In this document: positions 1 to 9,573 of the stretch, piece by piece
Numbering within the stretch: the stretch's first letter is position 1
Layout of the letters: each line of letters starts with the position of its first letter
Assembly: GCF_030814695.1 (NCBI RefSeq)
Contig: NZ_JAUSVL010000001.1
Coordinates: 3,446,227 to 3,510,226, forward strand
Reading direction: 5' to 3'
DNA length: 64,000 nt
Source: Oligosphaera ethanolica
GTDB taxonomy: Bacteria > Verrucomicrobiota > Lentisphaeria > Oligosphaerales > Oligosphaeraceae
Notes under the pieces: model-generated
Databases searched by the model: none
Seen by the model: only the letters and a program-made list of their open reading frames with translations
What the model was told of the DNA's origin: nothing
Position numbers and translations under genes: made by a program

Positions 1-925
1 CGATGCGCTCGGCGACATCGTGGTCGCAATGCGCGCTTTCGTCCGCCGCAATGCGTACGCCGAGGTCGCTGACATCGACTCGGTACTCTTCCGGGAAGGG
101 TTCTTCTACGATGGCGATCTGTTCCAAGGCACCGATGGCGGCGCAGTGGTCGAGGAGGCGGCGGAGGCGGTCCTTGCTGTCATAACGGCCATTGGCATCG
201 AAGTAGTAGGGGATTTTGCCGTTGGCGGTGTAGGGCGTGCCGCGTTTGCCGATGGCCTCGTGGATGGCCGCGATGCGCGCCATGTCCCAGCGCAGCATCT
301 TCTCGCGGTCGCCGTCGTGGTCGGGGTCCGAGCCGATTTTGACTTTCAGGAAGAAATAGCCTTCTTCGACGTGGCGGACGACGTCGTCGATGGGAATGCC
401 GTAGGCCATGAGGGGAATGCAGGCGACGCGGTCATGGTGCTGTGCGAGGATGGGGCGGTAGCGGGCCGGGATCATGTCGTCAAAACTGCTGATGCCATTT
501 TCGCGGGCGTAGAGGAGCCAGGCGGCGGCATCGACGCCGACGAGGGCATTGAGGGCGAACGTCTGGCGCAGGTCGGGCTTGCCGGTGATGGCCTTGCCGT
601 AGTCCCAAGTGGGCTTGAGGAGTGCGTCGAGCAGCTCGAAGGGCGTGCTGAAACGCATGCCTTTGGCGCGCTGGATGGCGAATTCGGTCATGGCGAACAT
701 CAGGCTGTTGCCGGCGGCTTCGGTGTGGTGGCTGAAGACATCGGCGTCCGACCACAGCACGCTTTGGGAATTGAGGCCGATGGCGCGGCGACCGCTGGCG
801 CTTTCCAGGCCGGCGACGCTCTGCCAGATCTCCCGCATGTAGCCGCCTTTGAAACCGAAGGGCCGCTGCAGCGCTTCGCGTTCAAAATTGGCGCCGACCG
901 TGCTGATGCTGATGTTTGTGCTCAT
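1..925 (-). CDS. Enolase-superfamily enzyme (dipeptide-epimerase-like), 3' end cut by window edge
   Basis: The frame opens at an ATG at 925 and runs off the window without a stop, giving 308 visible residues. It has the mandelate racemase/muconate-cycloisomerase layout: an N-terminal capping domain, then a TIM-barrel with a KxK motif (K194, K196; the second lysine is the usual catalytic base) and metal ligands at D243 (FDANGRY), E274/E275 (EEPF) and D295/E296 (ADES). This family abstracts an alpha-proton from a carboxylate substrate; dipeptide epimerases and muconate cycloisomerases are the closest types, but the substrate cannot be read from the sequence. It lies 58 bp downstream of the phosphatase gene on the same strand and is probably co-transcribed with it. 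The C-terminal lysine/aspartate residues lie beyond the edge. Confidence 0.82.
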   Translation of the reverse strand, partial: MSTNISISTVGANFEREALQRPFGFKGGYMREIWQSVAGLESASGRRAIGLNSQSVLWSDADVFSHHTEAAGNSLMFAMTEFAIQRAKGMRFSTPFELLDALLKPTWDYGKAITGKPDLRQTFALNALVGVDAAAWLLYARENGISSFDDMIPARYRPILAQHHDRVACIPLMAYGIPIDDVVRHVEEGYFFLKVKIGSDPDHDGDREKMLRWDMARIAAIHEAIGKRGTPYTANGKIPYYFDANGRYDSKDRLRRLLDHCAAIGALEQIAIVEEPFPEEYRVDVSDLGVRIAADESAHCDHDVAERI

Positions 926-983
926 GATCCTGTCTTTCTCGGTTGGGGAGAGGGCGCTACCAGCGGCGTTGCAGCCGTAGGTG

Positions 984-1436
984 TTAGCCAAGGCGTTCGG
1001 CGAGGGCGTCCAGGGCGGGGCGCATCAAATCGAGGCAGCGCGCGTGGCCGCCGACGTCATTTTCCTTCGGGTCGAAGATCTGGCGATCGGAGTTGATGAT
1101 GCTTAGCAAGGTGCGGAGTTTGCGGGAGACGGTCGGGATTTTCTTTTCGACGGCGGCGAGCTGGTCACTGGTCATGCAGACGATGAGACTGGCGCAGTTG
1201 GCCTGTTTGGGCGTGAGTTGGCGGACGCCGAGTTGGAGTGGTTCCAAGCCGATGTTGGCCAAGGCGTCGACGGCGCCGCGGTCGACCATTTCCTGTCGGC
1301 GAGTGTGGATGCCGGCGGATTCGACGCCGACGCCGGTGACGCCGATTTCTGCGAGTCGCCGTTGGAAATAGGCTGCGGCCATGGGGCTGCGGCGGCGGTT
1401 GGTGCCGCAGACGAATAAAATGATTGTGTTTGCCAT
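984..1436 (-). CDS. Low-molecular-weight protein-tyrosine/arginine phosphatase-like protein
   Basis: The 150-residue protein matches the LMW-PTP fold in length and motif order. The P-loop C10-X5-R16-S-P is at the N-terminus and the general-acid DP motif is at D122-P123. The start at 1436 is chosen because AAAGGA lies just upstream; an in-frame ATG 21 bp further upstream would place that SD inside the gene. The P-loop is unusual: the common order T-G-N after the cysteine reads G-T-N, and the usual second cysteine is arginine. The family removes phosphate from tyrosine or arginine residues, and related proteins reduce arsenate. The gene sits between the prepilin-like gene and the enolase-superfamily gene, all on the minus strand. 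Confidence 0.8.
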   Translation of the reverse strand: MANTIILFVCGTNRRRSPMAAAYFQRRLAEIGVTGVGVESAGIHTRRQEMVDRGAVDALANIGLEPLQLGVRQLTPKQANCASLIVCMTSDQLAAVEKKIPTVSRKLRTLLSIINSDRQIFDPKENDVGGHARCLDLMRPALDALAERLG

Positions 1437-1586
1437 AGGTCCTTTGTACTCATTCATTGTGTGCCGCGTGGGGGTGGCTTTTTGGCAGGAGAAACGTAAG
1501 GACAACAGCGCGTCAGCCGCAGTGCTGAGCCTGTTGTCCTCGGTTGCCGCCGGTGCGGCATGGGATATCACGTTGCTGGTAGCGGC

Positions 1587-2363
1587 TCAGTTGCCGATAT
1601 CAATATAACCGCCGCGAGTCTTGGCGTCGGTGTATTGGCCGAAGGAAATGTTCGTGCGCTTGCCTTTCCACTCTTTACGGCGGTCGACATGGCCGTCCAT
1701 GCAGAGGATATTGAGCATTTCGTCGGCGTGGTTGAGGAAGCCGATGGTCTGCGAGGACCAGAAGACGGCTTCGGAGGTCGAGCCCGAACTGCCAATGGAC
1801 GCGCCTTTGAATCGGTTTTTTTCTTGGTCTGACTGGCTCGGGTAGAAGCGGAGATTGGCGGCGACGGAGTCGACTTCGGTGACGACCAGGTAGCGGCTGG
1901 GCTCGGGGTAGTCGCTGATTTTGTGGTAGGTCGGCGTGTCCTTGACTTGCGGCAGGGTGAGGCAGTAAGGCACGGCGTAGCTGCGCTGCTGGGCGCTGCC
2001 GGCGTCGGCGCGGTTGGGCTCGTCCGGACAACGGAAGGGGGTGTTCTGATGCTTGGCGGCAGAGGACTTGGTGATGCCCATGTAGCTGTTGGCAAAGACG
2101 TAGTCCCAGTGGTAGTTGGCTGTATAGAGGTGGATGCCGTAGACCTTGTTGTTGTCCACCGGCGGCAGCAAATAGTCGTCAAAATCACTGACGTACATCA
2201 GGGCGGCGGTGCCGATCTGCTTGAGGTTATTTACGCAGGTGATGGCCCGGGCCTTGCTGCGGGCCTTGGAGAGCGCCGGCAGCAGCATCGCCGCGAGAAT
2301 CGCGATGATCGCGATCACCACCAGCAACTCGATGAGGGTAAAGCATTTTTTCCGCAAGGTCAT
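1587..2363 (-). CDS. Prepilin-like protein with N-terminal methylation segment (H-X9-DG type family)
   Basis: About 258 residues. A short basic leader is followed by [16 protein letters not shown], the hydrophobic helix of type IV prepilins and type II secretion pseudopilins, then a globular domain ending in a CMDGHV motif. ATG at 2363 is preferred over a GTG six bases upstream because the AAAAGGA ribosome binding site is 8 bases from the ATG. The residue before the FTLIE cleavage point is cysteine, not the usual glycine. The gene starts 15 bp after the stop of the large glycosidase, so the two are likely co-transcribed. No secretion or pilus assembly gene is present in the window, so its function is unknown; this family is greatly expanded in Lentisphaerae and Planctomycetes. 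Confidence 0.88.
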   Translation of the reverse strand: MTLRKKCFTLIELLVVIAIIAILAAMLLPALSKARSKARAITCVNNLKQIGTAALMYVSDFDDYLLPPVDNNKVYGIHLYTANYHWDYVFANSYMGITKSSAAKHQNTPFRCPDEPNRADAGSAQQRSYAVPYCLTLPQVKDTPTYHKISDYPEPSRYLVVTEVDSVAANLRFYPSQSDQEKNRFKGASIGSSGSTSEAVFWSSQTIGFLNHADEMLNILCMDGHVDRRKEWKGKRTNISFGQYTDAKTRGGYIDIGN

Positions 2364-2378
2364 GAGCACATTCCTTTT

Positions 2379-5300
2379 CTATTTCACTGGTTCCAGAATA
2401 AGGTCGTCAAGCCATAGACGGCCCTCATTGCCATTCAGGCCGGCCTGAATGGATAATCCCGTGACATTTTCCGGCGCGGTCCATTCTACTACAAAATGCT
2501 GCCAGGCAAAAGACCCCATGGGCATTTTTACTTCGCCGTAGCGAGTGATGTTGCGGCCGTCGTCCTGTCGTAGTTGGGCGGCGAAGCGCAGGACGGCGCC
2601 CATCCAGGCGTCGGGGCCGGGGCGGATGTCTTCGCCGCGGGCCCAGCAGCTGAGGCGCCAGGTCGTGCCGGGCTTGAAGGTGTTGACGGACAGCGTCTGG
2701 GTGAACAGGCGGTATTGGCCCGAGGCGCCGACGATGGCGGCGGCGGCGGCGCCGCTGTGGACGGTATCGGCGGTGACGCTGCCGCCGGTGGGCACGCTCC
2801 AGGTGCTGGCGCGGCTTTGCAGTTGTACCAGCCGCCGGTACCAGTAGTTGAGCGAGCCATGCTCGAAGCTGGGGTCGCTGAGTAAGCCGTTACTGCTGGC
2901 ATTGAGTGCGGGCAGTGCCAGCGTGGCCAGTGGCTGGGTGGTGGGGGCTGGCGTGGCGTCGCTGGGGGCGATCCAGGCGCTGGCGCGGCGCCATTGGCCG
3001 ATGTGGTCATGGGCGGCGTCGCCGTCATGCCAGGCGAGGTACAGGGCCTGGCCGTGGATGAAGAGATTCTCGGGCTGGGGGCCGTCCCAGCGCATCTGCG
3101 TGTAGCGCAGGCGCGCGGCGCCGCTGTTGTCGCGCAGGACAATGGTGTCGGGCAGCGGCGCGTTGGCGATGAGTTTGGTTTCGGCCTCGCGATTTTTGCT
3201 GGCATTGCCGATGGCCACGCGTTGGCCGTCGCGGAGGAATTCGACGCTGGCGCAGTTGTTGAGCTGCTGTTGCATGGCGACGAATACCCGCTTGCCCTGC
3301 GAGGCGTTTCTGGGTCGGGCGGCCCAGGCGAAGCCGAAGCCAGTGCCGGCGCCCAGCGTGTATTCGGTGACATAATCGATGGGGAGGCGCATGAGGTCGA
3401 AGCGGCCGCGGCCGCGCATGGTGCCGCTGAAGGCCAGGTGGAGGGTGCCGTCGGGGTCGCGGGTGAAGCGGGCGAAGGTTTCCACGTCATCGAGGGCCTG
3501 GAAGCGGGTGCCTTCCTCGGCGTAGCCGGCGTCGGTGTAAAGCTGGTAGGCGCCGGAGAGCTTTTGCCACTTGCCATCGGCACTGCGGACTTCATGGCTG
3601 CTGACGATGCCGCTGTTGCTGATGAGCAGGCGCAGGGCGCCGTTGTCAAAACACCAGCCGCCGGCCATGGGCTGCAGGCGCGGGTCGCTCGTGCCGGAGG
3701 GTGCGGCCGTCGCTGGCGGGGTGGCCTGGCGTAGGGTGAAGGTGAAGCTGCGGACGGCGTTACCGATGGCGTCATCGCCGATGCCCCAGCGCATGAAGAC
3801 GTGGGGCGCGTGGTCGTCGCCGACGCGGTCGAGGATGCTGGCCAGTGCGGGCTGCGCGTCGGGCGCGAAGGCCAGTTCCAGGCTGCCGTTGGCGGTACGG
3901 AAGGCCAGCCGCGCTTCGTTGGCGCTGAAACCGAAGGGATTCTGGAGGCTGTTCCACAGCACATTGCCGCCCTGGAGGTGGTGATAGATATTGCGCACGA
4001 CGCCGTCGAAATGCGGGTGGCGGGTGCGGAAGCGGTCTTCCCAGACGCCGGCGGCGGCCTGTGCCAGCCAGTCGCAGGGTTCGTCTGCCGCGATGGGCAG
4101 GCGCAGCAGGAGGCCGCTGGGCTCCCTCATGCCGGCGGGTGCGCTGGCCGTGATCTGCAGGGAGCCGTCGGCGAGGCGTTTTTGCGTGACGGTCCACGTG
4201 TGGTCTTGGACGCGGTGGCGGACTTCGCCGGCGGCGTTGAGCGCGTCATTGAGCTCGTGATGTTTGCCGATGCTGTCGATCAGGCGGAGATTGAAGGGGA
4301 GCAGGCGTGGCGCGGCGGTCAGCGTTGTCGCCGGCATGGGCGGCTGTTCGAGGCTGCCCAGGCGGAGCATGGCCATGCCGAAGGGCGGTAGGCGCAGGTC
4401 GGTTTCCAACGCCTGGCCATCGGCTGATGGCCGCAGGGCGAGAACCTGGCCGCTCCACAGATCGCGGCAGCTCTTCTCCTGCTGCAGCGCTGCCGGCAGG
4501 GCCGACAGGGGCAGTGAAATGACGCCTGCGGTCTCCACGGGATTGAAATTGACCAGGGCGACGCTGGCGCGCCAGCCGCCGCGTTTTTCCCAAGCAAACG
4601 CGCCGCTGGGTTGTGCGGGCAGTTCGGCCTGGCGCAGACAGGCAAAGACACCGGCGGGTGTCGTCACCGCCAGGTAATCGACGGTGGTCGTGTCCTGTTC
4701 GTAGAGGCCATTGCGCAGGGCGAAGATTTTTTTGATGACGGGGCCGTGGCCGTCTTCGCCGTCTTGGTAGAGCATGGGCATGCCTTTGATCCAGGCGGTG
4801 ACGGCGAGTGCCGCGCGCATGGGGGCAGGGCCGTACTGCAGTTCGGCGCGGAGACTGTCGTGGCTTTCGATATGGCGCAGGGAGACCAGATCCGGCACGT
4901 TGCTGTACTGCTGTTCGTGCAGCCAGCGGCGGAGATTGGTGCCGAATTGCGTGGGGTCGGTCGCGCGCATGGCTGGGAAGATCGAGTAGCACATGGCGAA
5001 ATCATAAATGGCGTCGCTGACCACCCCGAAAAGGCCGCCGCCGACTTCGGCGAGGGTGCTGCCTTCGGCCTGGAGTTCGCGGACGCCTTCGCGGATGGCG
5101 CGTTGCATGGCCAGGCCGCCCTGGCTGCGGGCCATGCTGGCGCGGGCGTAGGGTATGGCTGGATTCCAATTGGGGATCTTGCTGCCGCTACAGGCGTCGA
5201 TGCGGTAGCCGTCGATACCGTAGTCGCGGACGTAATGGCGGGCGACGCCCTTCATGTAGTCGACCCACGATGGCCAGTTGAAGTCGAAGCACCAGTAACC

Positions 5301-6494
5301 CAGGGTGGAGCCGTCTTCGTCTTGGACGAGCCATTCGGGGTGTTCGATGGCGCGGGGGTAGGTATTTGAGCCGCCGTGGGGAACGATGTCCTGCCAGACG
5401 CGCAGGTCGAGGGCTTTGGCGGCGCGGACCAGCTGGCGGTATTCGTCGCCAGTGCCGATGCCGTCCATGAATTTGTAGTAATCGCGGGGGTGATAGGGGC
5501 TGATATCTTCCACGGGCAGTATCCACAGGGCGTTGCAGCCCAGGTCGGCCATGCGTGGCAGTTGCGCGGTGCTGGGTGCAAAGCCGCCCCAATCTTTCCA
5601 GTTGCTGCCGATGCTGCCGCCGGGATGGAAGGAGTACAGGGTGACGCGGGGGACCCACGACGGCCGGTCGGGGGGGACGATCTGGCCGCGGTCGCGAAAC
5701 CACTCGGGGAGGCGGCGCAGGGCTGTTTCGGCGTCGTTGTCCTGCAGCCACAGCCAGAAATCGCCCAAGTGCTGCGGCACGCCGGGCTGGACATGGCCGG
5801 AAATGCCGCTTTGCATGTTGATGTCCAGGGCGCCGGCCTGCTCGGCCACCAGCGTGTGGCCGGTATCCGCGTGAGGCACGAGTTCGTCTGCCAGCCAGAC
5901 GAGCGACAGCGTCGGTGACAGCTCCACCAGCGTTGGCCAGGGACTGCGGCCATTGCCTTGGCGATAGCCCGGCGTCAGGTCCGCAGCCAGGCGGCGGCGC
6001 GGCGGAAAATCGCCCGGCTGAAAATACCATCCCGGTGCCGCAAAGGGCAGCGATGGCGTTTTGAGTGCGAAGCCGCGGATTTTGCTGGCGGCTGGGCCGT
6101 CCCAGATGATGTCTACTGCGCGCTTGAGCTGGCCCTTGGCGGGAAGGAGCTCGTAGTGGCAGATGACCCGCCAGGCGCCCAGGCGCTGCTCGGTGCGTAG
6201 GCGGTTGGGGCCGTCGTCAATCACCGCCAGCAGTTCGGGGGTGGCAGCGCCTGACGCGAGCCAGCTCTGGTCGTCCTGCTTGATATCAAAGCCGGCGCCG
6301 TCTTGGCCCCGGGCGATTTCGCGACCCTGGTACCACAGTGCCGTCCAGGCGCCGCTGCGGGTGTCAATGCCGATTGCCAGGCGCTCGTCGCCGAAGCGCC
6401 GCTCAGTCGCGGCAGGCGCCGCCGCTGGTTGGGCATGGCCTGCGGCGGCACACAGAAAACAGGCAGCCAAAAGACCCATCGTTCGTGACATCAT
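2379..6494 (-). CDS. Secreted GH13-type alpha-amylase family glycosidase with accessory domains
   Basis: A 1,371-residue exported enzyme with a signal peptide over roughly the first 21 residues (cut after AGHAQ is plausible). The middle part (about 280-620) carries alpha-amylase-family motifs: DIVPHG (region I), GYRIDA with the presumed nucleophile near D433 (region II), LAEVGG with the presumed acid/base near E483 (region III) and ESHD near D546 (region IV). A beta-sandwich-like N-terminal part precedes it, and two more beta-rich segments plus a C-terminal carbohydrate-binding-like jelly roll (from about 1225) follow. Such enzymes cleave alpha-glucosidic bonds; the exact glycan cannot be deduced. 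AAAGGAG lies 9 bases before the start. It is much longer than a standard GH13 enzyme (about 450-700 residues) and is the first gene of a minus-strand set. Confidence 0.85.
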   Translation of the reverse strand: MMSRTMGLLAACFLCAAAGHAQPAAAPAATERRFGDERLAIGIDTRSGAWTALWYQGREIARGQDGAGFDIKQDDQSWLASGAATPELLAVIDDGPNRLRTEQRLGAWRVICHYELLPAKGQLKRAVDIIWDGPAASKIRGFALKTPSLPFAAPGWYFQPGDFPPRRRLAADLTPGYRQGNGRSPWPTLVELSPTLSLVWLADELVPHADTGHTLVAEQAGALDINMQSGISGHVQPGVPQHLGDFWLWLQDNDAETALRRLPEWFRDRGQIVPPDRPSWVPRVTLYSFHPGGSIGSNWKDWGGFAPSTAQLPRMADLGCNALWILPVEDISPYHPRDYYKFMDGIGTGDEYRQLVRAAKALDLRVWQDIVPHGGSNTYPRAIEHPEWLVQDEDGSTLGYWCFDFNWPSWVDYMKGVARHYVRDYGIDGYRIDACSGSKIPNWNPAIPYARASMARSQGGLAMQRAIREGVRELQAEGSTLAEVGGGLFGVVSDAIYDFAMCYSIFPAMRATDPTQFGTNLRRWLHEQQYSNVPDLVSLRHIESHDSLRAELQYGPAPMRAALAVTAWIKGMPMLYQDGEDGHGPVIKKIFALRNGLYEQDTTTVDYLAVTTPAGVFACLRQAELPAQPSGAFAWEKRGGWRASVALVNFNPVETAGVISLPLSALPAALQQEKSCRDLWSGQVLALRPSADGQALETDLRLPPFGMAMLRLGSLEQPPMPATTLTAAPRLLPFNLRLIDSIGKHHELNDALNAAGEVRHRVQDHTWTVTQKRLADGSLQITASAPAGMREPSGLLLRLPIAADEPCDWLAQAAAGVWEDRFRTRHPHFDGVVRNIYHHLQGGNVLWNSLQNPFGFSANEARLAFRTANGSLELAFAPDAQPALASILDRVGDDHAPHVFMRWGIGDDAIGNAVRSFTFTLRQATPPATAAPSGTSDPRLQPMAGGWCFDNGALRLLISNSGIVSSHEVRSADGKWQKLSGAYQLYTDAGYAEEGTRFQALDDVETFARFTRDPDGTLHLAFSGTMRGRGRFDLMRLPIDYVTEYTLGAGTGFGFAWAARPRNASQGKRVFVAMQQQLNNCASVEFLRDGQRVAIGNASKNREAETKLIANAPLPDTIVLRDNSGAARLRYTQMRWDGPQPENLFIHGQALYLAWHDGDAAHDHIGQWRRASAWIAPSDATPAPTTQPLATLALPALNASSNGLLSDPSFEHGSLNYWYRRLVQLQSRASTWSVPTGGSVTADTVHSGAAAAAIVGASGQYRLFTQTLSVNTFKPGTTWRLSCWARGEDIRPGPDAWMGAVLRFAAQLRQDDGRNITRYGEVKMPMGSFAWQHFVVEWTAPENVTGLSIQAGLNGNEGRLWLDDLILEPVK

Positions 6495-6640
6495 ACCCTG
6501 CAGCTCCTTTACTTGTTTTTGCCTTGCGTCGACGCAATTGTGTAAGAAAACGTACGATATAGCGGAAAACTGGGAAGACTATTTGTTTTTTTCCCGGGCG
6601 GGGGAAGTTTGCCGGAGGCGGGGGGCTGGGAACGAATGGG

Positions 6641-6676
6641 ATGTAGGGGACGTAGGGGACGTAGGGGACGTAGGGG
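6641..6676. repeat. 9-bp tandem repeat, four copies
   Basis: The unit AYGTAGGGG is repeated four times without gaps in the 208-bp spacer between the start of the GH13 gene (6494) and the end of the lactate permease gene (6703). The rest of the spacer shows no gene. Two other intergenic minisatellites in the window (14681 and 56069) also have 9-bp units. Confidence 0.9.
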
Positions 6677-6702
6677 CTGTCGCGGGATCATCTGGAGGGG
6701 GG

Positions 6703-8370
6703 CTAGCTCAGGTAGAGCAGCCAGGCGGCGAGGAGGGACAGGACGCCTAGGATGATTACGGGCACGCAGTTGATCATGATGATGCGCGCTTCTTGGCCGG
6801 CGGCATTGACGGTGGCGCAGGCTGCGACCACGCCGCTCAGTCGGATCATACAGCCCAGGCCACCGCCGACATTCTGCAGCGCGGCCAGCAGCGACTCTGA
6901 CATGCCCAGCAGGTGAGCCGTATCGAACTGAATGGAAATAAAGAGGATATTCGATACTGTGCAGGACCCCGACAGGAAAGTTCCGAGCATGCCGATAAAG
7001 GGCGAGCCGACAATGAAGGCGCGGCCCATGAGGTCCGACGCGCCTTTGGCGATTGTCGCCAGCATATCCGGCGCGCCGGCGCCATTGACGTCGGAAAAGA
7101 TCATGACTTGCACCATGGCGACGCTGGCCGCGATGGCGATGGCGGCGCCGCGTACTTGCTTTTCGGAGCACTGAACGAGCAGCCAAAGGGTTCTGATGCG
7201 CATGCCGAAGAGCAGTGCGGCGACCAGCGCCACGGCCATGAAAGGGAGTATGCCCGGATTGTTCAGGGCTGACCAGCGGAAGGTCGTGCCAGCCACTCCG
7301 AACAGCGGCGGCAAGTCCACGCGCAATACCTGGCTCAACAGCGCTTTGCAGGGCAGCATGGGCAGGCGGGTGAGCATCAGCGTGAGCGCAATCAACGCGT
7401 AGGGCAGCCAGGCTTTCCACTCGGGCATCGGCGGTGCGGATTTTACGCTGGCGTGGGCAGGCGAGGAGTTGTCGTTCTCTGCTGTTTGTTCCTCATTCTT
7501 CGCGCTTGCGGCGTTTTCGTTGTTTGGGAAGTCCCATACTCGCCGCGGGACCATCAGGCCGAGCTTGACGCAGCCGATGACCAGCGGCAAGGCCACGACC
7601 GCGCCGATCATCGACGGCAGTTCTGGTCCGAACCACAGTGCGGCATAGCGCCAGGGAATGACGTAGGCCAGGCCCGAAAACAGGCATAGCGGCGTGATTT
7701 CCAGCAGCGACCGTCGCCAATGCCGATCGCCAGCCAGGAGCAGCATGGTGGCCACTGCGATCAGTGGCAGGAAGGTTCCCGAGAGGGCGAAGATGCCGGT
7801 CAGTTGTTCCAGCACGTCACCCGCAAAGACATCGTGGGCCATGCCGATGCGGTCGAGATTGTGTTCGAGGGTGCTGAAGCCGGTGAGCACGGGTATGCCC
7901 ACTGCGCCAAAGGGCACCGGCAGGGTGTTGCAGATCAGCGCGACGACCACCGCCGTCACGGCCGGAAAACCCAGGCCGACCAGTAATGGCGCGGCTAGCG
8001 CCGGCGCCGCGCCAAAACCCGACGCACCTTCGATGAAGGCGCTGAACAGCCAGGCGATGATGATCACTTGGATGCGGCGGTCACGGGAGATGTGCGCAAA
8101 GGTACGGTTTATCGTCAGTACTGCGCGGCTGCGGTCGAGGATATTCAGCAGCAACACCGCGCCAAAAATGATCAGGATGATGTCGATGCCTTTCAGCAAT
8201 CCGAACAAGGACGCCGCCATGATCCGCAGCAGCGACATCCGCCACACTGCCAGGCCAAGGACGCAGGTGCCCAGCCAGGACCAGGCCAGCGCCTTCCCCG
8301 GCGCGACCCGCCACAGCGTCATCAGCAGCAGGGGCGCCGCTATCGGTAATAATGCTAGAAAGATGTACAT
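6703..8370 (-). CDS. L-lactate permease family transporter (LctP-like)
   Basis: A 555-residue polytopic membrane protein with about 13 hydrophobic segments. The stretch [19 protein letters not shown], followed by [14 protein letters not shown], is the family hallmark, and the length matches LctP/GlcA permeases, which import lactate or glycolate with protons. The start at 8370 gives MYIFLALLP, a direct entry into the first membrane helix. No good SD is visible, so translation may depend on tsaD, which ends 22 bp upstream. It is the last gene of the minus-strand run from 14410. No lactate dehydrogenase is nearby, so the physiological substrate is inferred only from the family. Confidence 0.87.
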   Translation of the reverse strand: MYIFLALLPIAAPLLLMTLWRVAPGKALAWSWLGTCVLGLAVWRMSLLRIMAASLFGLLKGIDIILIIFGAVLLLNILDRSRAVLTINRTFAHISRDRRIQVIIIAWLFSAFIEGASGFGAAPALAAPLLVGLGFPAVTAVVVALICNTLPVPFGAVGIPVLTGFSTLEHNLDRIGMAHDVFAGDVLEQLTGIFALSGTFLPLIAVATMLLLAGDRHWRRSLLEITPLCLFSGLAYVIPWRYAALWFGPELPSMIGAVVALPLVIGCVKLGLMVPRRVWDFPNNENAASAKNEEQTAENDNSSPAHASVKSAPPMPEWKAWLPYALIALTLMLTRLPMLPCKALLSQVLRVDLPPLFGVAGTTFRWSALNNPGILPFMAVALVAALLFGMRIRTLWLLVQCSEKQVRGAAIAIAASVAMVQVMIFSDVNGAGAPDMLATIAKGASDLMGRAFIVGSPFIGMLGTFLSGSCTVSNILFISIQFDTAHLLGMSESLLAALQNVGGGLGCMIRLSGVVAACATVNAAGQEARIIMINCVPVIILGVLSLLAAWLLYLS

Positions 8371-8392
8371 GTCAGCCGGTGAACAGAGAGAA

Positions 8393-9475
8393 TTAGTTGG
8401 CGGGCATGGTAGCGTTTGGTGCGAAGGGGATAATGCCGAGGTCGTGGTCGAGGCGGGCGTTGGTGGGCATAGCGAGGCCGTCGCTGCGGCCGTGGCGGAG
8501 GTAATGCCAGGCGAGACCGGCGACCATGGCGGCGTTGTCGGTGCAGTATTTGGGTGGGGCGAGCACGAGTTTGCGGCCGATGCGGCCGGCTTCCTGACTG
8601 AGTTTTTCGCGCAGGTAGCTATTGCAGGCGACGCCGCCGCAGACGCAGATGACGGGCGTGTTGAAGTGTAGGGCGGCATCGCCGGCCTTGGTGACGAGCA
8701 CGCCCATGACGGCTGCCTGGTAGCTGGCGACGACGTCGGCGAGTTCCTGATCGCTGAGACTGCGGTCTTTGACTGCGTAGAGCATGGCGGTTTTGACGCC
8801 GCTGAAGCTGAAATCGAAACGGTGTTCGGGTTTGACGGCCTTGCCGGCGGCGCCGGTGAGGCCGCGTGGGAAGTCGTAGGCGCTGGTGTTGCCGGTTTTG
8901 GCGATGCGGTCGATGACGGGTCCACCGGGGTAGCCGAGGCCGAGGATTTTGGCGGCTTTGTCGAGGGCTTCGCCGGCGGCGTCATCGAGGGTGCTGCCGA
9001 CGATGCGGGCGTGACCATCGGGCTGGATGACGACGATGGCGGTGTGGCCGCCGGAGACGACCAGGGCGAGGATGGGGAAGTTGGCGGCGTCGGCGAGGAG
9101 TTCGGGCTGGCCGATGAAGGCGCCGTAGATGTGGGCGATGAAGTGGTTGATGCCGACCAGCGGGATGTCCTTGGCGGCGGCGAGGCCCTTGGCGTAGGCG
9201 TTGCCGACCAGTAGCGCCGGGATCAGCCCGGGATTGCTGGTGACGGCGACGCCCTCAATTTGGTCGATGCTGATCGCGGCCTTGGCGAGGGCCGTGTCGA
9301 CCACGGGCGAGATATTGCGGAGGTGTTCGCGGGCGGCGAGTTCGGGGATGACGCCGCCATAGCCGGCGTGGAGCTGGACCTGCGAAGAGATGGTGCTGGC
9401 CAGGACGTCGTGGCCGTCGCGGACGATGGCGGCGGCCGTTTCGTCGCAACTGCTTTCAATGCCGAGTATGATCAT
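8393..9475 (-). CDS. tsaD: tRNA N6-adenosine threonylcarbamoyltransferase TsaD
   Basis: A 360-residue ASKHA-fold protein, the usual bacterial TsaD length. It opens with the [16 protein letters not shown] signature, carries the iron-binding H111 and H115 (HFIAH), and the SGGHT motif ([11 protein letters not shown]) in the middle. TsaD transfers the threonylcarbamoyl group from TC-AMP to A37 of ANN-decoding tRNAs together with TsaB and TsaE, which are not in this window. It lies 98 bp downstream of the phosphodiesterase gene and 22 bp upstream of the permease gene on the same strand. Identification is secure. Confidence 0.97.
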   Translation of the reverse strand: MIILGIESSCDETAAAIVRDGHDVLASTISSQVQLHAGYGGVIPELAAREHLRNISPVVDTALAKAAISIDQIEGVAVTSNPGLIPALLVGNAYAKGLAAAKDIPLVGINHFIAHIYGAFIGQPELLADAANFPILALVVSGGHTAIVVIQPDGHARIVGSTLDDAAGEALDKAAKILGLGYPGGPVIDRIAKTGNTSAYDFPRGLTGAAGKAVKPEHRFDFSFSGVKTAMLYAVKDRSLSDQELADVVASYQAAVMGVLVTKAGDAALHFNTPVICVCGGVACNSYLREKLSQEAGRIGRKLVLAPPKYCTDNAAMVAGLAWHYLRHGRSDGLAMPTNARLDHDLGIIPFAPNATMPAN

Positions 9476-9573
9476 GATGGTGCCTGTTGTTGTTGCTGGT
9501 GCTGGGCGGTGATGAAATAAGAGTCTGAGCGGAAAGGTCGTGCTGACCGGCGGGGCGGCAGCGAGGTTGCCGG

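Noticed and set aside
20..1096. Open frame of 358 codons on the plus strand
   Set aside because: Antisense to the enolase-superfamily gene, which has KxK and metal-ligand motifs in the minus-strand frame.
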